Source: Bacteroidia bacterium (GTDB lineage: Bacteria; Bacteroidota; Bacteroidia; J057; JADKCL01). From it: DNA of 25,415 bases. The DNA is taken from the NCBI GenBank assembly GCA_020635905.1, contig JACJYV010000015.1, positions 1-25,415 of the forward strand, read 5' to 3'. The position numbers and the translations under genes were made by a program. The notes under the pieces were generated by a model. That model was not told where the DNA came from. It searched no databases and was given only the letters and a program-made list of their open reading frames with translations. This document shows, one piece after another, positions 14,128-23,345 of the stretch (position 1 is the first letter of the stretch; each line of letters starts with the position of its first letter).

Positions 14128-15392
14128 CCGAAAAAGATCCCCGCAATTTCTGGCAGGCCTATGTGCCCGCCTTTCTGGCCTTGCTGGTCAATCCCATTAC
14201 CCAGAAGGCCCTTTTCCCTGGATATCACCCCGATCATGTGCATTTGGCGGTCCTGTTTTTTGACCTTTACTGCTTTGCCCTGACTGCGGTGATTTATTTT
14301 TCCCGCCCCGGTTTCAGGGTATTGTACCGCACCCGGGCTGGTTTCAATTTGTTGTTGTCTGCCTTTTTTCTGGTCGGGGTTTTTCTCACCAATCCCCTTT
14401 CTCCGGGCCATTTGCAATGGTTAAGGGTAATATTCCTGCTGGCAGGCGGCATATTCGTCTTTCGGGCCTTCATCATTGGGGTGGTCAAAAATGAGGGCCT
14501 TTCCCGAATGCTCAAGAACCTGGGTTCGGCCCTGGCGGGCCTGGTGGGCATCCTCCTCCTGCTGGAAGCGGTGTTCATGTTTGTGCCCAAAACCATTGGC
14601 TCCTCCCGCAATCTCAGCAGCAGATTATGGTTTGACTGGTACTGGAAGCCGCTCAATTCCCAGGGCTTCCGCGATGCAGAGCCCGCAGAGTCCAGCCGCA
14701 AAAAGGTCTTTTTCCTGGGCGATTCCTTTACCGCGGGTCAGGGCATCGAGCACCCTGCCGATCGCTTTCCCGATCTTTACCAGTCCCGCATGGGAGATCA
14801 GTTTCAGGTGCAGATTCTGGCCGATTGCGGGGCCAATTCCGCCATGCAATTGAAGTATCTCATGGATTATCCCCTTGCTCCTGACGCGCTGGTGCTGGCC
14901 TGGTTTGTGAATGACATTGAAGGGGCAGCCACGGCAGAAGGACTTGATTTTCAACCCCAACTTTCCCTCTTCGACCAGGGTGTTTTCCAGTTTATCATCA
15001 ACCGTTCCTATCTGCTGAGCTTTGTGTATGGCACCTGGCCGCGCACCACGGATTTTGGTTACGGCGAATTTTTTGCCCGTGCCTGGTCCAAGCCCTACAT
15101 TGTGGAGCGGCACCTGGCCCAGCTGGATCAGTTTGCCAAATACAGCCAGGCCCGGCGGATTCCCTTTCAGGTCATCCTTTTTCCGCGTTTACGTGATCCA
15201 AAGGGTTCGGCTCCCTACCTGAAAGTGGTACGGGATCATTTGCAGGAAATGGATATCCCCACCCTCGACCTGACCCCGGTGGTGGAGTCCGTGCCGCTGC
15301 CTGAGCGGGTGGTGAGCCGCTACGACGATCATCCCGGTCCTGCTCTCCACGCCCAAGTGGCGGAAAAGCTGGTGGACTGGGTGTCCTGGTAA
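14115..15392 (+). CDS. Membrane-anchored SGNH/GDSL-type hydrolase, paralogue 2
   Basis: 425 residues from GTG 14115, inside the end of paralogue 1. About five N-terminal hydrophobic helices (residues 13-155) are followed by the SGNH domain: LNSQGFRD (shared with LNDQGFRE upstream), FFLGDSFTAGQG (Ser204), LVLAWFVNDIEG and a C-terminal YDDHPGPALHAQVAEKL. Domain order and spacing match paralogue 1, indicating tandem duplication followed by divergence, including different middle regions. A role in modifying envelope or exported polysaccharide is plausible but not shown. The next gene, ppx, converges from the right with 21 nt between stops. Confidence 0.75.
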   Translation: MAQVTEKDPRNFWQAYVPAFLALLVNPITQKALFPGYHPDHVHLAVLFFDLYCFALTAVIYFSRPGFRVLYRTRAGFNLLLSAFFLVGVFLTNPLSPGHLQWLRVIFLLAGGIFVFRAFIIGVVKNEGLSRMLKNLGSALAGLVGILLLLEAVFMFVPKTIGSSRNLSSRLWFDWYWKPLNSQGFRDAEPAESSRKKVFFLGDSFTAGQGIEHPADRFPDLYQSRMGDQFQVQILADCGANSAMQLKYLMDYPLAPDALVLAWFVNDIEGAATAEGLDFQPQLSLFDQGVFQFIINRSYLLSFVYGTWPRTTDFGYGEFFARAWSKPYIVERHLAQLDQFAKYSQARRIPFQVILFPRLRDPKGSAPYLKVVRDHLQEMDIPTLDLTPVVESVPLPERVVSRYDDHPGPALHAQVAEKLVDWVSW

Positions 15393-15413
15393 AATTTCGG
15401 AGAAATTTTCGGG

Positions 15414-16997
15414 TTACTGTCCCGGCAGGGCGATCTTCGAGGGATTTTCCTGACGGATTATGATTTCCTTGCCCAGCACCTGTTCCAGCAATTCGCGGTT
15501 TTCCATGGCGGCTGCGATCTCGATGTCGATCATTTGCTCGGCATAGACGGTGATCTCGAAATGGGTTTCCGTTTCGTTGAGGCGAACATACTGCACCAGC
15601 CCGCGGTGCCCGCGGTCGAGGTTGTCGGCGATGCGTAAAATGCCTGCCAGCAGGCTCACCATGGAGCGGTCTTCCGTGCGCAGAATCTTGAAATGCAGGT
15701 GATCCCGCGTGGGCGGACTCTTGCGGTGGTAGCGCACAATATTGCCGATCACCACCAGTTCGTCGCTGGAAAATCCGGGCAGATTGCTGTTCATGATCAT
15801 GTACTGACCATGCTTGTGGTGGCCCGAACGGTTGAGAAAATGGCCAATGTCGTGCAGCAGGCAGCTGTATTTCAGCATTTCCCGCTCACGTGAACCAAAA
15901 TTATAGCGGTTTTTCACCTGATCGAAGATCTGGATGGCCAGTTCGCTGACCTTCACCGCGTGGTTTTCGTCGAATTTGAATTGCTTGCCAAAACTCATGA
16001 CGTTTTTGGCCCGCACATTGCGCTCGGCGGAGCCCAGCAGATGAAACATGCGCTGCTTTTTCTCCTCGATGGAGCGGAAAAGGATACCCTCTTTGAGCGC
16101 GTAACTGGAGATCATGACCTCTTTGGCCTTGAGTTCGGTGAGGAAAAATTTCAGGAAAATGGATCCCATCACGATCATATCCACCCGCATGGGTTCCATG
16201 CCCTGCATGGTCATGCGTTCTGCCTGGGTCATGGTGATCATGCGTCGGTACAGCTGATCAAATTCGGTGCGGTTGAATCGGTAACTGTTGAGGTTGGAGG
16301 CGGAACGAATGTCGCCCTTTTCGTGGGCGATCAGGCTGCCCAGCGTCTCAAAGGTGCCCGAGGAACCCACAATCAGCCCGATATCAAATTCCTTCAATTC
16401 TTCCAATAATCCCCCGACCTGCGAACGGATCAGATCCTGGGTCGCGGTGACCTGTTTTTTGGAAATGGGATCCTCGGGGGAGATGGTTTCGAGCAGGCGG
16501 GCCGCCCCGATATTGAGGGAACGCAGCAACTGCGCCCGGTTTTCGTAGGTCACGATGAATTCGACTGAACCACCCCCAATGTCGATCAGCAGGCTGTATT
16601 TATCGTAGGGAATTTGCACCCCGCTACGCACTCCTTCGAAAATGAGGGCCGCTTCTTCGTTGCCATTGATGATGCGGATATTGATTCCGGCCTGTTCCCG
16701 TGCGGCCTGCACAAACTCTTTTCCATTGGATGCGCTGCGGATGGCCGAGGTGGCAAAGGCATATACTTTGGTGGCCCCGCGGGAGTTGAGCAGGGTTCTG
16801 AATTTTTTAAGCGCCCGGATACCTCGTGTAAAAGCTTTATTTGCTATCTTGCCCGCCGTAATGCCCCCTTCCCCCAGCTTTACAGGTTCCTTGAACTTCT
16901 CTTTTATTACAAAATCGTCGCGTTCATTTAATTCGGCCAACAATAAATGAAAGGTGTTGGTGCCCAGGTCAATGACGGCTACGGTTTCTGTATTCAT
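15414..16997 (-). CDS. ppx: Ppx/GppA-family exopolyphosphatase with C-terminal HD domain
   Basis: 527 residues. The ASKHA-type phosphatase half shows the phosphate-1 motif VAVIDLGTNTFHLLLAEL, AFATSAIRSASNG, the catalytic-region GNEEAALIFEGVR and the phosphate-2 motif LLIDIGGGSVEFIV. The C-terminal half is an HD-type domain (CLLHDIGHFLNRSGHHKHGQ). Members remove terminal phosphate from polyphosphate and/or convert pppGpp to ppGpp; sequence alone does not separate these. Length and domain order agree with long Ppx enzymes. It is transcribed away from the RND exporter, with a candidate promoter in the 69-nt gap. Confidence 0.92.
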   Translation of the reverse strand: MNTETVAVIDLGTNTFHLLLAELNERDDFVIKEKFKEPVKLGEGGITAGKIANKAFTRGIRALKKFRTLLNSRGATKVYAFATSAIRSASNGKEFVQAAREQAGINIRIINGNEEAALIFEGVRSGVQIPYDKYSLLIDIGGGSVEFIVTYENRAQLLRSLNIGAARLLETISPEDPISKKQVTATQDLIRSQVGGLLEELKEFDIGLIVGSSGTFETLGSLIAHEKGDIRSASNLNSYRFNRTEFDQLYRRMITMTQAERMTMQGMEPMRVDMIVMGSIFLKFFLTELKAKEVMISSYALKEGILFRSIEEKKQRMFHLLGSAERNVRAKNVMSFGKQFKFDENHAVKVSELAIQIFDQVKNRYNFGSREREMLKYSCLLHDIGHFLNRSGHHKHGQYMIMNSNLPGFSSDELVVIGNIVRYHRKSPPTRDHLHFKILRTEDRSMVSLLAGILRIADNLDRGHRGLVQYVRLNETETHFEITVYAEQMIDIEIAAAMENRELLEQVLGKEIIIRQENPSKIALPGQ

Positions 16998-17004
16998 AGG
17001 GAGA

Positions 17005-17012
17005 CAAAGTTA
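17005..17012 (-). promoter_or_regulatory. Candidate Bacteroidota -7 element for ppx
   Basis: The minus strand reads TAACTTTG, an exact match to the Bacteroidota -7 consensus TAnnTTTG, 7 nt upstream of the ATG at 16997. A T-rich segment (TTTTTCG) lies about 20 nt further upstream in the -33 position but is not a clean TTG. If used, the mRNA would have almost no leader. Confidence 0.3.
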
Positions 17013-17066
17013 ATTAGTTTATTTACCTCGAAAAACCATATTTGTTCACAAGGGTTTGCATAAAGC

Positions 17067-19355
17067 ATGGAATTTTTCCTCAAGTATAAAAGGCTCTTCT
17101 TATATGCAGTGATTGCAGTCACGGTGGTGATGGGCTACGGCCTTACCCTGATTGGCACGGACTTCAGTTTTGATTCCTTTTTCCCCCGGGATGAGGAATT
17201 TGAATTCTACGAAGAGTTCAAAAAGAGCTTTCCCAGCGAAACGAATCAGTATTTTATCGCCATTGAAAACGACGGAAAGGACGTGCTGGACGCGAAATTT
17301 CTGGAGGAAGTGGATTCTTTGTTTCAGCAGTTTGGACGGTTGAAAAATGTGGATACCGTGTTCAGTCCCATTCACCTGCCCTGGCTGCAACGTACCCCGG
17401 GCGGGGTGAAAAGCGAAAATATGGTGGATTACAGTTCGCCCGAAGCCCTGGAACTGACCCGTGAACGGCTGGCGGCGGATACTGCGATTGCCGTGAACTT
17501 TTTTGCCCGGAATAATACCATCATCTGCGGCATGGTCTCTCTGAAGGAGGAACTGCAGGATTTTCCCGAGCGCGACACCCTGACCTGGCATCTTGAAAAT
17601 GTCATTTACAATCTGCCCCATAAAGGCATTGTGACCGGGGTGCCTGCCATTCGTACGGCTTTTATCGTCAAGATCAACCAGGAAAGCCTGCTCTTTATTT
17701 CCCTTTCTATCGTGCTTACCTTCATCATTCTCATCCTCACTTACCGCAGTTTTTGGGGAGTGGTGGTGCCCATGATCGGGGTGCTCACCACGGTGGCCTG
17801 GACCATGGGCATCATGGGGTTGTTTGATAAGAAAATTGACCTGATGTTCATGCTGTTGCCCACCATCATGTTTGTGGTGGCGACCTCGGCCCTGGTGCAT
17901 CTGGTGACCAAATACATTCAGGAATTGCAGACGGGTAAAACCCGTCAGGAGGCCATTGCCTCTACGATTCGCAAAATCGGGGCCGCCATTCTGCTGACCA
18001 ACGTTACCACCGCGATTGGCTTTGCCTCTCTTTCCATTTCCAAGATCCCACCCATGCGGGATTTTGGGATTTTTTCGGCTCTGGGAGTTATGATTGCCTT
18101 TTTCATCGCCATGGTGATCGGGCCCAATGTGCTGACTTCTATTCCGCCCGAGCGTATCGCCAATAAAAAAGGGGTGGGAAATTCGAAGATTTGGGAGCGG
18201 ATGCTGGCCTGGATCAATGATTTTACCGAAAATCGCCGCGCCCTGGTCATGATTGCTTTTGGGGTGATCATAGGGATTTCTGCGGTGGGCATGTCGCTGA
18301 TTTCCTTCAATACCTATCTGCTCGAAGATATGCCGCGCCACGACAAGGTGTACACCAGTCTGGCCTATCTGGAAGAAAATTTCTTTGGCATGAGTCCCCT
18401 GGAACTGGCCGTGGTGATGAAAAATGGGCATAAAATCACCGACCTGGAGGTTTTGGAAGAGCTCGACCAGGTGGAAGCCTACGTGAGGACCCAGACCAAG
18501 GTAAGTCCTTTCTTTTCGCCAGGTGCCATCCTCAAAAATGCCAACCGTCTCAACCATTTTGGCCGCAATAAATATTATGCCCTGCCCAATAAGCAGGAAA
18601 AAGTGGATGAAATCCTCAGTTTTGCCATCGCCTCAGGAGGCGAAAAAGTGCTGCAGGCCGTCATGACCAAAGATTATTCCCTGGGACGGGTCAGCGCCCG
18701 CATCAATGATCTGGGCACGGATAATTTCCACGCCCTCAACGATTCCATTACCCATTTTGCCCGCACCCATACCGACACCACCAAGTTTGAGATTCGCATG
18801 ACGGGCACCGCGGTTTTGGCTGAGCACAACGTGCTTTACTTCCGCCAGGCCCTCTTTTATGGTCTGCTCATGGCTTTCATTGTGGTGGGTTCGATTATGG
18901 GATTCCTCTTCAAATCCTGGAAAATGCTCTTCGTGGCCCTCATTCCCAACCTGATTCCCGTGCTTTTCTGTGCCGGGATGATGGGTATTCTGGGCATCAC
19001 CCTGACCACCGCAGCTTCCATCATCTTTGTGATTTCCTTCGGCATTGCGGTGGATGACACGATCCACTTCCTCAGCCGTTTCAAGCAGGAGATCGGGGGT
19101 GGGGCCACCATCAACCGCGCCATCCGCAACACCATGCTGGGTACGGGCAAAGCCCTGATTATCACCACCGTGATCCTGACCGGGGGATTTGTCATGCTCA
19201 CCCTCTCCAACTTTGGCGGCGTGTTCGTGGTGGGGTTATTTGTCTGCCTGACTCTCTCCATGGGACTGCTGGCTGATATTTTCCTGTTGCCCGTCCTGCT
19301 CAGGTGGGTGTACAGCAAGGAAATCAAAGCCCAGCAGGAAATGGAAAAGGAATAA
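17067..19355 (+). CDS. RND-superfamily (MMPL-type) exporter
   Basis: 762 residues. One helix at the N-terminus (LFLYAVIAVTVVMGYGLTLI) precedes a soluble domain, then five helices starting near SLLFISLSIVLTFIILILTY. The pattern repeats in the second half (ALFYGLLMAFIVVGSIMGFL to VGLFVCLTLSMGLLADIFLL), for 12 helices in total. The charged relay region FGIAVDDTIHFLSRFKQEIG lies near residue 660, in the usual place for the proton-coupling site. It resembles the COG1033-type predicted exporters and has no adjacent membrane-fusion protein or outer-membrane gene. Related proteins move lipids or hydrophobic compounds; the substrate here is unknown. Confidence 0.88.
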   Translation: MEFFLKYKRLFLYAVIAVTVVMGYGLTLIGTDFSFDSFFPRDEEFEFYEEFKKSFPSETNQYFIAIENDGKDVLDAKFLEEVDSLFQQFGRLKNVDTVFSPIHLPWLQRTPGGVKSENMVDYSSPEALELTRERLAADTAIAVNFFARNNTIICGMVSLKEELQDFPERDTLTWHLENVIYNLPHKGIVTGVPAIRTAFIVKINQESLLFISLSIVLTFIILILTYRSFWGVVVPMIGVLTTVAWTMGIMGLFDKKIDLMFMLLPTIMFVVATSALVHLVTKYIQELQTGKTRQEAIASTIRKIGAAILLTNVTTAIGFASLSISKIPPMRDFGIFSALGVMIAFFIAMVIGPNVLTSIPPERIANKKGVGNSKIWERMLAWINDFTENRRALVMIAFGVIIGISAVGMSLISFNTYLLEDMPRHDKVYTSLAYLEENFFGMSPLELAVVMKNGHKITDLEVLEELDQVEAYVRTQTKVSPFFSPGAILKNANRLNHFGRNKYYALPNKQEKVDEILSFAIASGGEKVLQAVMTKDYSLGRVSARINDLGTDNFHALNDSITHFARTHTDTTKFEIRMTGTAVLAEHNVLYFRQALFYGLLMAFIVVGSIMGFLFKSWKMLFVALIPNLIPVLFCAGMMGILGITLTTAASIIFVISFGIAVDDTIHFLSRFKQEIGGGATINRAIRNTMLGTGKALIITTVILTGGFVMLTLSNFGGVFVVGLFVCLTLSMGLLADIFLLPVLLRWVYSKEIKAQQEMEKE

Positions 19356-19423
19356 GTTTTTCGGTTACGCGAACAATCACTATTTTTAGGCGTTTTTTAG
19401 AAAAATACAACGAATAAAATCGA

Positions 19424-20692
19424 ATGGCTGAAATCATTGAAATGCCCAAGCTGAGTGACACCATGCAGGAAGGTGTAATTGCCGCATGGCACAAAAAAGT
19501 GGGCGATACGGTTTCTTCTGGGGAATTGCTGGCTGAGGTGGAGACGGATAAAGCAACCATGGAGCTGGAGTCTTTTTACGATGGGACCCTGCTCTACGTA
19601 GCCGCCGGGGATGGCGGATCCATCCCGATTGGTGAGTTGATGGCCATTATTGGCAATAAAGGTGAGAATGTCGATCAATTGATCGCAGACTATAAAGCTA
19701 AAAAAGGTGGCAAAGCTGCTGCTCCTGCGGCCAAACCTGAGGCTGAAAAAGTAGCCGAGGTGGCCGTGAGCAATGCCGCAACCGCGGTGGACAGCCACGC
19801 AGAAGCAGTCGTTTCCAACGGAAACGGTTCCCGTACCAAGGCTTCGCCCCTGGCCAAGGCCATGGCCAAGGAACAGGGCATCGACATTGCCCACCTGGCT
19901 GGCACCGGCGACGGAGGCCGCATCGTGAAACGCGATATCGAGGCATTCCTCGAATCGGGTGGCGCTGCGGCTGCGGGTCAGCCTGCATTTTCGGGTGCGG
20001 CCGTGGGCCGCGAAGGTTACCGCGACGAAGTCGCGAGCCAGATGCGCAAAACCATTGCCCGCCGCCTGGCCGAAAGCAAATTCACTGCGCCTCACTTCTA
20101 CCTCACCATGGAGATCGACATGGCCTACGCCTGGAAAGTGCGCGAGGACCTCAATGCGGTTTCTCCGGTCAAATTGTCTTTCAACGACCTGATCGTCAAG
20201 GCCTGTGCTTCGGCCCTGAAAAAGCATCCTGCCGTGAACGCCTCCTGGCTGGGTGACCGCATCCGTTATTATGACCATGTACACATTGGGGTGGCTGTGG
20301 CTGTGCCCGATGGATTGATCGTGCCCGTGGTACGCTTTGCAGACAGCAAAGGCCTGGCCCAGATTTCCACGGAGACCAAAGCGCTGGCCGAAAAGGCCCG
20401 CGACAAAAAACTCCAGCCCGCCGACTGGGAGGGCAATACCTTCACCATCTCCAACCTGGGGATGTTTGGTATCGAGGAATTTACGGCCATCATCAACCCG
20501 CCAGATGCCTGCATCCTGGCGGTGGGTGCCATCCGCGACGTCCCCGTGGTAAAAGAAGGCCAAATCGTACCCGGCAAAACCATGAAAGTAACCATGTCCT
20601 GCGACCACCGCGTGGTGGACGGCGCTGTGGGCTCTGCCTTCCTGCAAACCCTGAAAGGGTATCTGGAAAATCCCGCCCGGATTTTGATCTGA
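19424..20692 (+). CDS. pdhC: Dihydrolipoamide acyltransferase, E2 of a 2-oxoacid (probably pyruvate) dehydrogenase complex
   Basis: 422 residues. One lipoyl domain (residues 1-78; lipoyl lysine K43 in EVETDKATMELE), an Ala/Lys/Pro-rich linker, a peripheral subunit-binding domain (about 140-175; ASPLAKAMAKEQGIDIAHLA, GTGDGGRIVKRDIEAFL) and the catalytic domain ending with the active-site motif SCDHRVVDGAVG. It transfers the acetyl group to CoA in the cytoplasmic complex. The lipoyl motif MPKLSDTMQEG is typical of pyruvate-specific E2, so pyruvate is preferred over 2-oxoglutarate or branched-chain acids. No E1 or E3 gene is adjacent. It starts at ATG 19424, 68 nt after the exporter. Confidence 0.93.
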   Translation: MAEIIEMPKLSDTMQEGVIAAWHKKVGDTVSSGELLAEVETDKATMELESFYDGTLLYVAAGDGGSIPIGELMAIIGNKGENVDQLIADYKAKKGGKAAAPAAKPEAEKVAEVAVSNAATAVDSHAEAVVSNGNGSRTKASPLAKAMAKEQGIDIAHLAGTGDGGRIVKRDIEAFLESGGAAAAGQPAFSGAAVGREGYRDEVASQMRKTIARRLAESKFTAPHFYLTMEIDMAYAWKVREDLNAVSPVKLSFNDLIVKACASALKKHPAVNASWLGDRIRYYDHVHIGVAVAVPDGLIVPVVRFADSKGLAQISTETKALAEKARDKKLQPADWEGNTFTISNLGMFGIEEFTAIINPPDACILAVGAIRDVPVVKEGQIVPGKTMKVTMSCDHRVVDGAVGSAFLQTLKGYLENPARILI

Positions 20693-20858
20693 GTTTAGGG
20701 GAGAGTTGGGTGTTTTGGGGTGGAGCTTCCTGATGGGGGGAGTATGGGCGTTTGTTTGAGGGAATTTGCTTGAAGAAATCCGCAACTTTCGCCTTGATCC
20801 AATCTATCTAACTAAATTTCCTCCCTAACTTCATTCCCAACTTTTAACCCTTCTCCCC

Positions 20859-21431
20859 ATGAGAAACCTGGTATTTTTTATGCATGCTTCCCTGGACGGT
20901 TTTGTGGCCGGTCCACAGGGAGAGATGAACTGGATCAAACTGAGCCCGGAAATGATGGACTTTGTGGCCACCATGACCGCCGGGGCCGACTCAGCCCTTT
21001 ACGGGCGGGTAACTTACCAGTTGATGGAAAGTTACTGGCCCACCGCCCCTCAGCAACCCAATCCAACCCAGCATACCCTCGACCATGCCAAGTGGTATGC
21101 GCAGGTGCACAAAGTGGTTTTGTCACGCACCCTCAACCATGCCAATCTGGTCAATACCCTGGTGCTCAACGAAAACCTGAGCGAACGCATTCTTGAATTG
21201 AAACAGCAAACCGGCAAAAATATCCTGATTTTTGGCAGTCCCGCCGCTTCGCATTCCCTTCTGAATCTCGGCCTGATCGACGAGTTCTACATTTTTGTCA
21301 ACCCCATCATCCTGGGAAAAGGCATGCCTCTCTTCAAAGACGTGATGGAGAAAATTCCCCTCGAACTGACCGAAACCAAAGTCTTTGGCAATGGGGTGGT
21401 GCTGTTGCATTATAAGAAGGAGGTTTCCTGA
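20859..21431 (+). CDS. Dihydrofolate reductase family (RibD C-terminal-like) protein
   Basis: 190 residues. The start MRNLVFFMHASLDGFVAGPQ followed by GEMNW is the signature of the small RibD_C/DHFR-like reductases. It also shows ALYGRVTYQLMESYWP, VVLSRTLNHANL, KNILIFGSPAASHSLLNLGL and DEFYIFVNPIILGKGMPLF, all in the expected order. These single-domain proteins bind NAD(P)H, but the physiological substrate is usually unknown and they are not the essential FolA. It is preceded by a 166-nt gap with no clear terminator or promoter. Confidence 0.88.
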   Translation: MRNLVFFMHASLDGFVAGPQGEMNWIKLSPEMMDFVATMTAGADSALYGRVTYQLMESYWPTAPQQPNPTQHTLDHAKWYAQVHKVVLSRTLNHANLVNTLVLNENLSERILELKQQTGKNILIFGSPAASHSLLNLGLIDEFYIFVNPIILGKGMPLFKDVMEKIPLELTETKVFGNGVVLLHYKKEVS

Positions 21432-21546
21432 AGCAGGCAAATCCTTGCAAAAACAAAAATTACATTCGTTTTACCTTAATTTACATACCTGAGGAGGGGT
21501 TTGGGAAAAAGTTCAGGTACCTTGGTCCCAACCAAATTTTGAAAAA

Positions 21547-22461
21547 ATGAAAAAGTTAATTTTTGCTACCATGTTTGCCCTGGGTCTGGGCCTGTTTATT
21601 TCCTGCGCTTCCGAAGAGGATAATGTGCAAAATGATTTACCTGAAACAGTCGTGGCAGGCGATTCGGTGAAAAAGGAGGAACCACACCCGTACGGTGGCT
21701 GGTATTGCCCGGATAATTTGCGTGGCTTCCCGCCTGTGAATATCGCCGACTGGAAAAATGTGCCCGTGGTGAACGGAAGATTGGCCACCCTGGAGGAAAC
21801 CCGCAATGGCTCTTCCCTGATCCATGTGGATACTGAAAAGTATCCGAATGCCAAACCCCTGGATATGACCATGCCCAAACTGGCCCGCTATTTCAATCAT
21901 TCTTCAGGCAAGGATGAAATTGTGATCGTGATTCAGGCCTTAAATGTTCAAAATGACTCCATTGTGGGCTTCAGGTACCTGAACGGCGGCAACGGTAGCG
22001 CATGGTTGAAAGAGGTCAGATTTCTTTCAGAAGAAGAAATTGCAAAAATCCCCTCATCCAGATTTGTGGCCTTTACCCAGAACATTCAGGCTTTTCCGGC
22101 TGAAATTTATGAAGTTCTGACCAGCCCAAAATACAGTCAGGCCCTGCAGGATGTTTTTGATAAAGGGCATTCCCTCCCGGCCGACTGGAAGAAATCCTCC
22201 AAATTGAATTTCATTTATCCCCAAAGGGGTAAGGTTACCGCGGAGTTTGGGGGAGATGTATTTGGCAGTCGTTACATTCAGATTGATTCAGAAGAGGGGG
22301 AAAACCAGTATGTTGAAAAAGTCTTTTTATTGGAGACTCAACCCCTGAAAAGCACGGATATGCAGGTGGTTTTTGGTCCTTATGGCGGAGATTTTGAAGT
22401 ACAGAAAGCCCTTATTACCAGGTGGGCCCAGAAAGTGAAGGAATTGAGTGAGGGGGAATGA
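21547..22461 (+). CDS. Predicted lipoprotein of unknown function
   Basis: 304 residues. The signal MKKLIFATMFALGLGLFISC places the lipidated cysteine at residue 20, followed by an acidic, disordered segment (SEEDNVQND). The rest is soluble with alternating beta and helix; for example PHPYGGWYCPDNLRGFPPVN and FIYPQRGKVTAEFGGDVFGS. No recognised family. The likely location is the periplasmic or outer face. It is followed 64 nt later by a strong terminator, so it is probably the last gene of its transcript. Confidence 0.7.
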   Translation: MKKLIFATMFALGLGLFISCASEEDNVQNDLPETVVAGDSVKKEEPHPYGGWYCPDNLRGFPPVNIADWKNVPVVNGRLATLEETRNGSSLIHVDTEKYPNAKPLDMTMPKLARYFNHSSGKDEIVIVIQALNVQNDSIVGFRYLNGGNGSAWLKEVRFLSEEEIAKIPSSRFVAFTQNIQAFPAEIYEVLTSPKYSQALQDVFDKGHSLPADWKKSSKLNFIYPQRGKVTAEFGGDVFGSRYIQIDSEEGENQYVEKVFLLETQPLKSTDMQVVFGPYGGDFEVQKALITRWAQKVKELSEGE

Positions 22462-22525
22462 GGCGTGCGGATGAGGTAGGATGGTTTTGAATGATCCGGA
22501 TTACGGAGATCAGGTTAATTGAAAT

Positions 22526-22549
22526 GCCGCCCCGAAAGGGGCGGCTTTT
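22526..22549 (+). terminator. Rho-independent terminator after the lipoprotein gene
   Basis: GCCGCCCC/GGGGCGGC 8-bp perfect stem with a GAAA tetraloop followed by TTTT. Confidence 0.88.
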
Positions 22550-22665
22550 GTGGGCTACTTTTGTCAAAAATCAGATTATTGAAAGTAAAATCAATCGGCC
22601 TGTGTCAACGAAATTGTTCAGAATAATTGCTAAGTATTCCATCCTGTTTCTAAATTGTTGTTTCA

Positions 22666-23262
22666 ATGAGACTTCACTCCAGTTTCGACCTATCCCAACC
22701 CGGGATTACCTTTGATGAAGCGACGAAAACCATTTTCCACCCTTCTGGTACGGTATTGTTTAGGTGGGATACAGAAAATCGGGTTCAGTACCTGAATTAT
22801 GAAAATGGAGAACCCAAGATCATTTATTTTGAGGAGTCAGACCTGGCATTAGTTTATGCGAGAGATGGTCATTCCGTTTCAAGCCAATCCAAAATGGAGG
22901 AGAAAATCACATTTTATGACCTGTATCTAAACTCCCTGATGGCTGAAGAGGATGAAAACATCGATCATCTGATTATTGGTTATTATTGGGATTTAAAATC
23001 AGTAGATAATGAGTCCGCCATCAAATTGCTGGAAGACTTGATCAGGCAGGGAAATCCCAACCTCAAGGCAATAGCCCTTCGAATTACCGCAAACCTGAAA
23101 GTCAGTGAATGTTATGAAGCAGTCTTATATGAGTTAACCAATGAAACTCCCCTGATACCCAGTTGGGATAAATATGACCGCATTCCAGAGCTAAATAAAC
23201 CTGAAGAATCCATTGGAGAGTTGGCTAAAAATGTGTTAGAAAGGCTGAGGAAGGGGGATTAG
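22666..23262 (+). CDS. Unknown protein with a HEAT-like helical C-terminal half
   Basis: 198 residues from ATG 22666. The N-terminal 70 are beta-type (FHPSGTVLFRWDTENRVQYL). Residues about 85-195 are helical with spacing that resembles HEAT repeats (SAIKLLEDLIRQGNPNLKAI, ALRITANLKVSECYEAVLYE). There is no signal peptide, so it is probably cytoplasmic. It is more AT-rich than the genes on either side and stands alone after a strong terminator. The size and style are like many single-gene immunity or adaptor proteins, but no partner is visible. Confidence 0.6.
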   Translation: MRLHSSFDLSQPGITFDEATKTIFHPSGTVLFRWDTENRVQYLNYENGEPKIIYFEESDLALVYARDGHSVSSQSKMEEKITFYDLYLNSLMAEEDENIDHLIIGYYWDLKSVDNESAIKLLEDLIRQGNPNLKAIALRITANLKVSECYEAVLYELTNETPLIPSWDKYDRIPELNKPEESIGELAKNVLERLRKGD

Positions 23263-23345
23263 GCTTGCTTTTCTTGAAGGTGGGATTTTTCGATGAAATG
23301 AATCCTAACCTCGTCCCTGTCCCCCCAACTTCGTCCCCCAAAAAC

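Noticed and set aside
17100..18557. Long minus-strand open frame (485 codons) opposite the RND exporter
   Set aside because: The peptide is rich in His, Gly, Asn and Gln with no domain, while the plus strand encodes a clear 12-helix exporter. It is an antisense shadow of GC-biased codons.
19397..20785. Long minus-strand open frame (462 codons) opposite the E2 gene
   Set aside because: The plus strand has lipoyl, subunit-binding and catalytic motifs. The antisense peptide is low in recognisable structure and runs past both ends of the real gene.
20693..20858. Possible regulatory RNA or promoter between the E2 and reductase genes
   Set aside because: The gap is G-rich then C/T-rich, with no stable hairpin followed by T and no clear TAnnTTTG element, so nothing specific can be supported.
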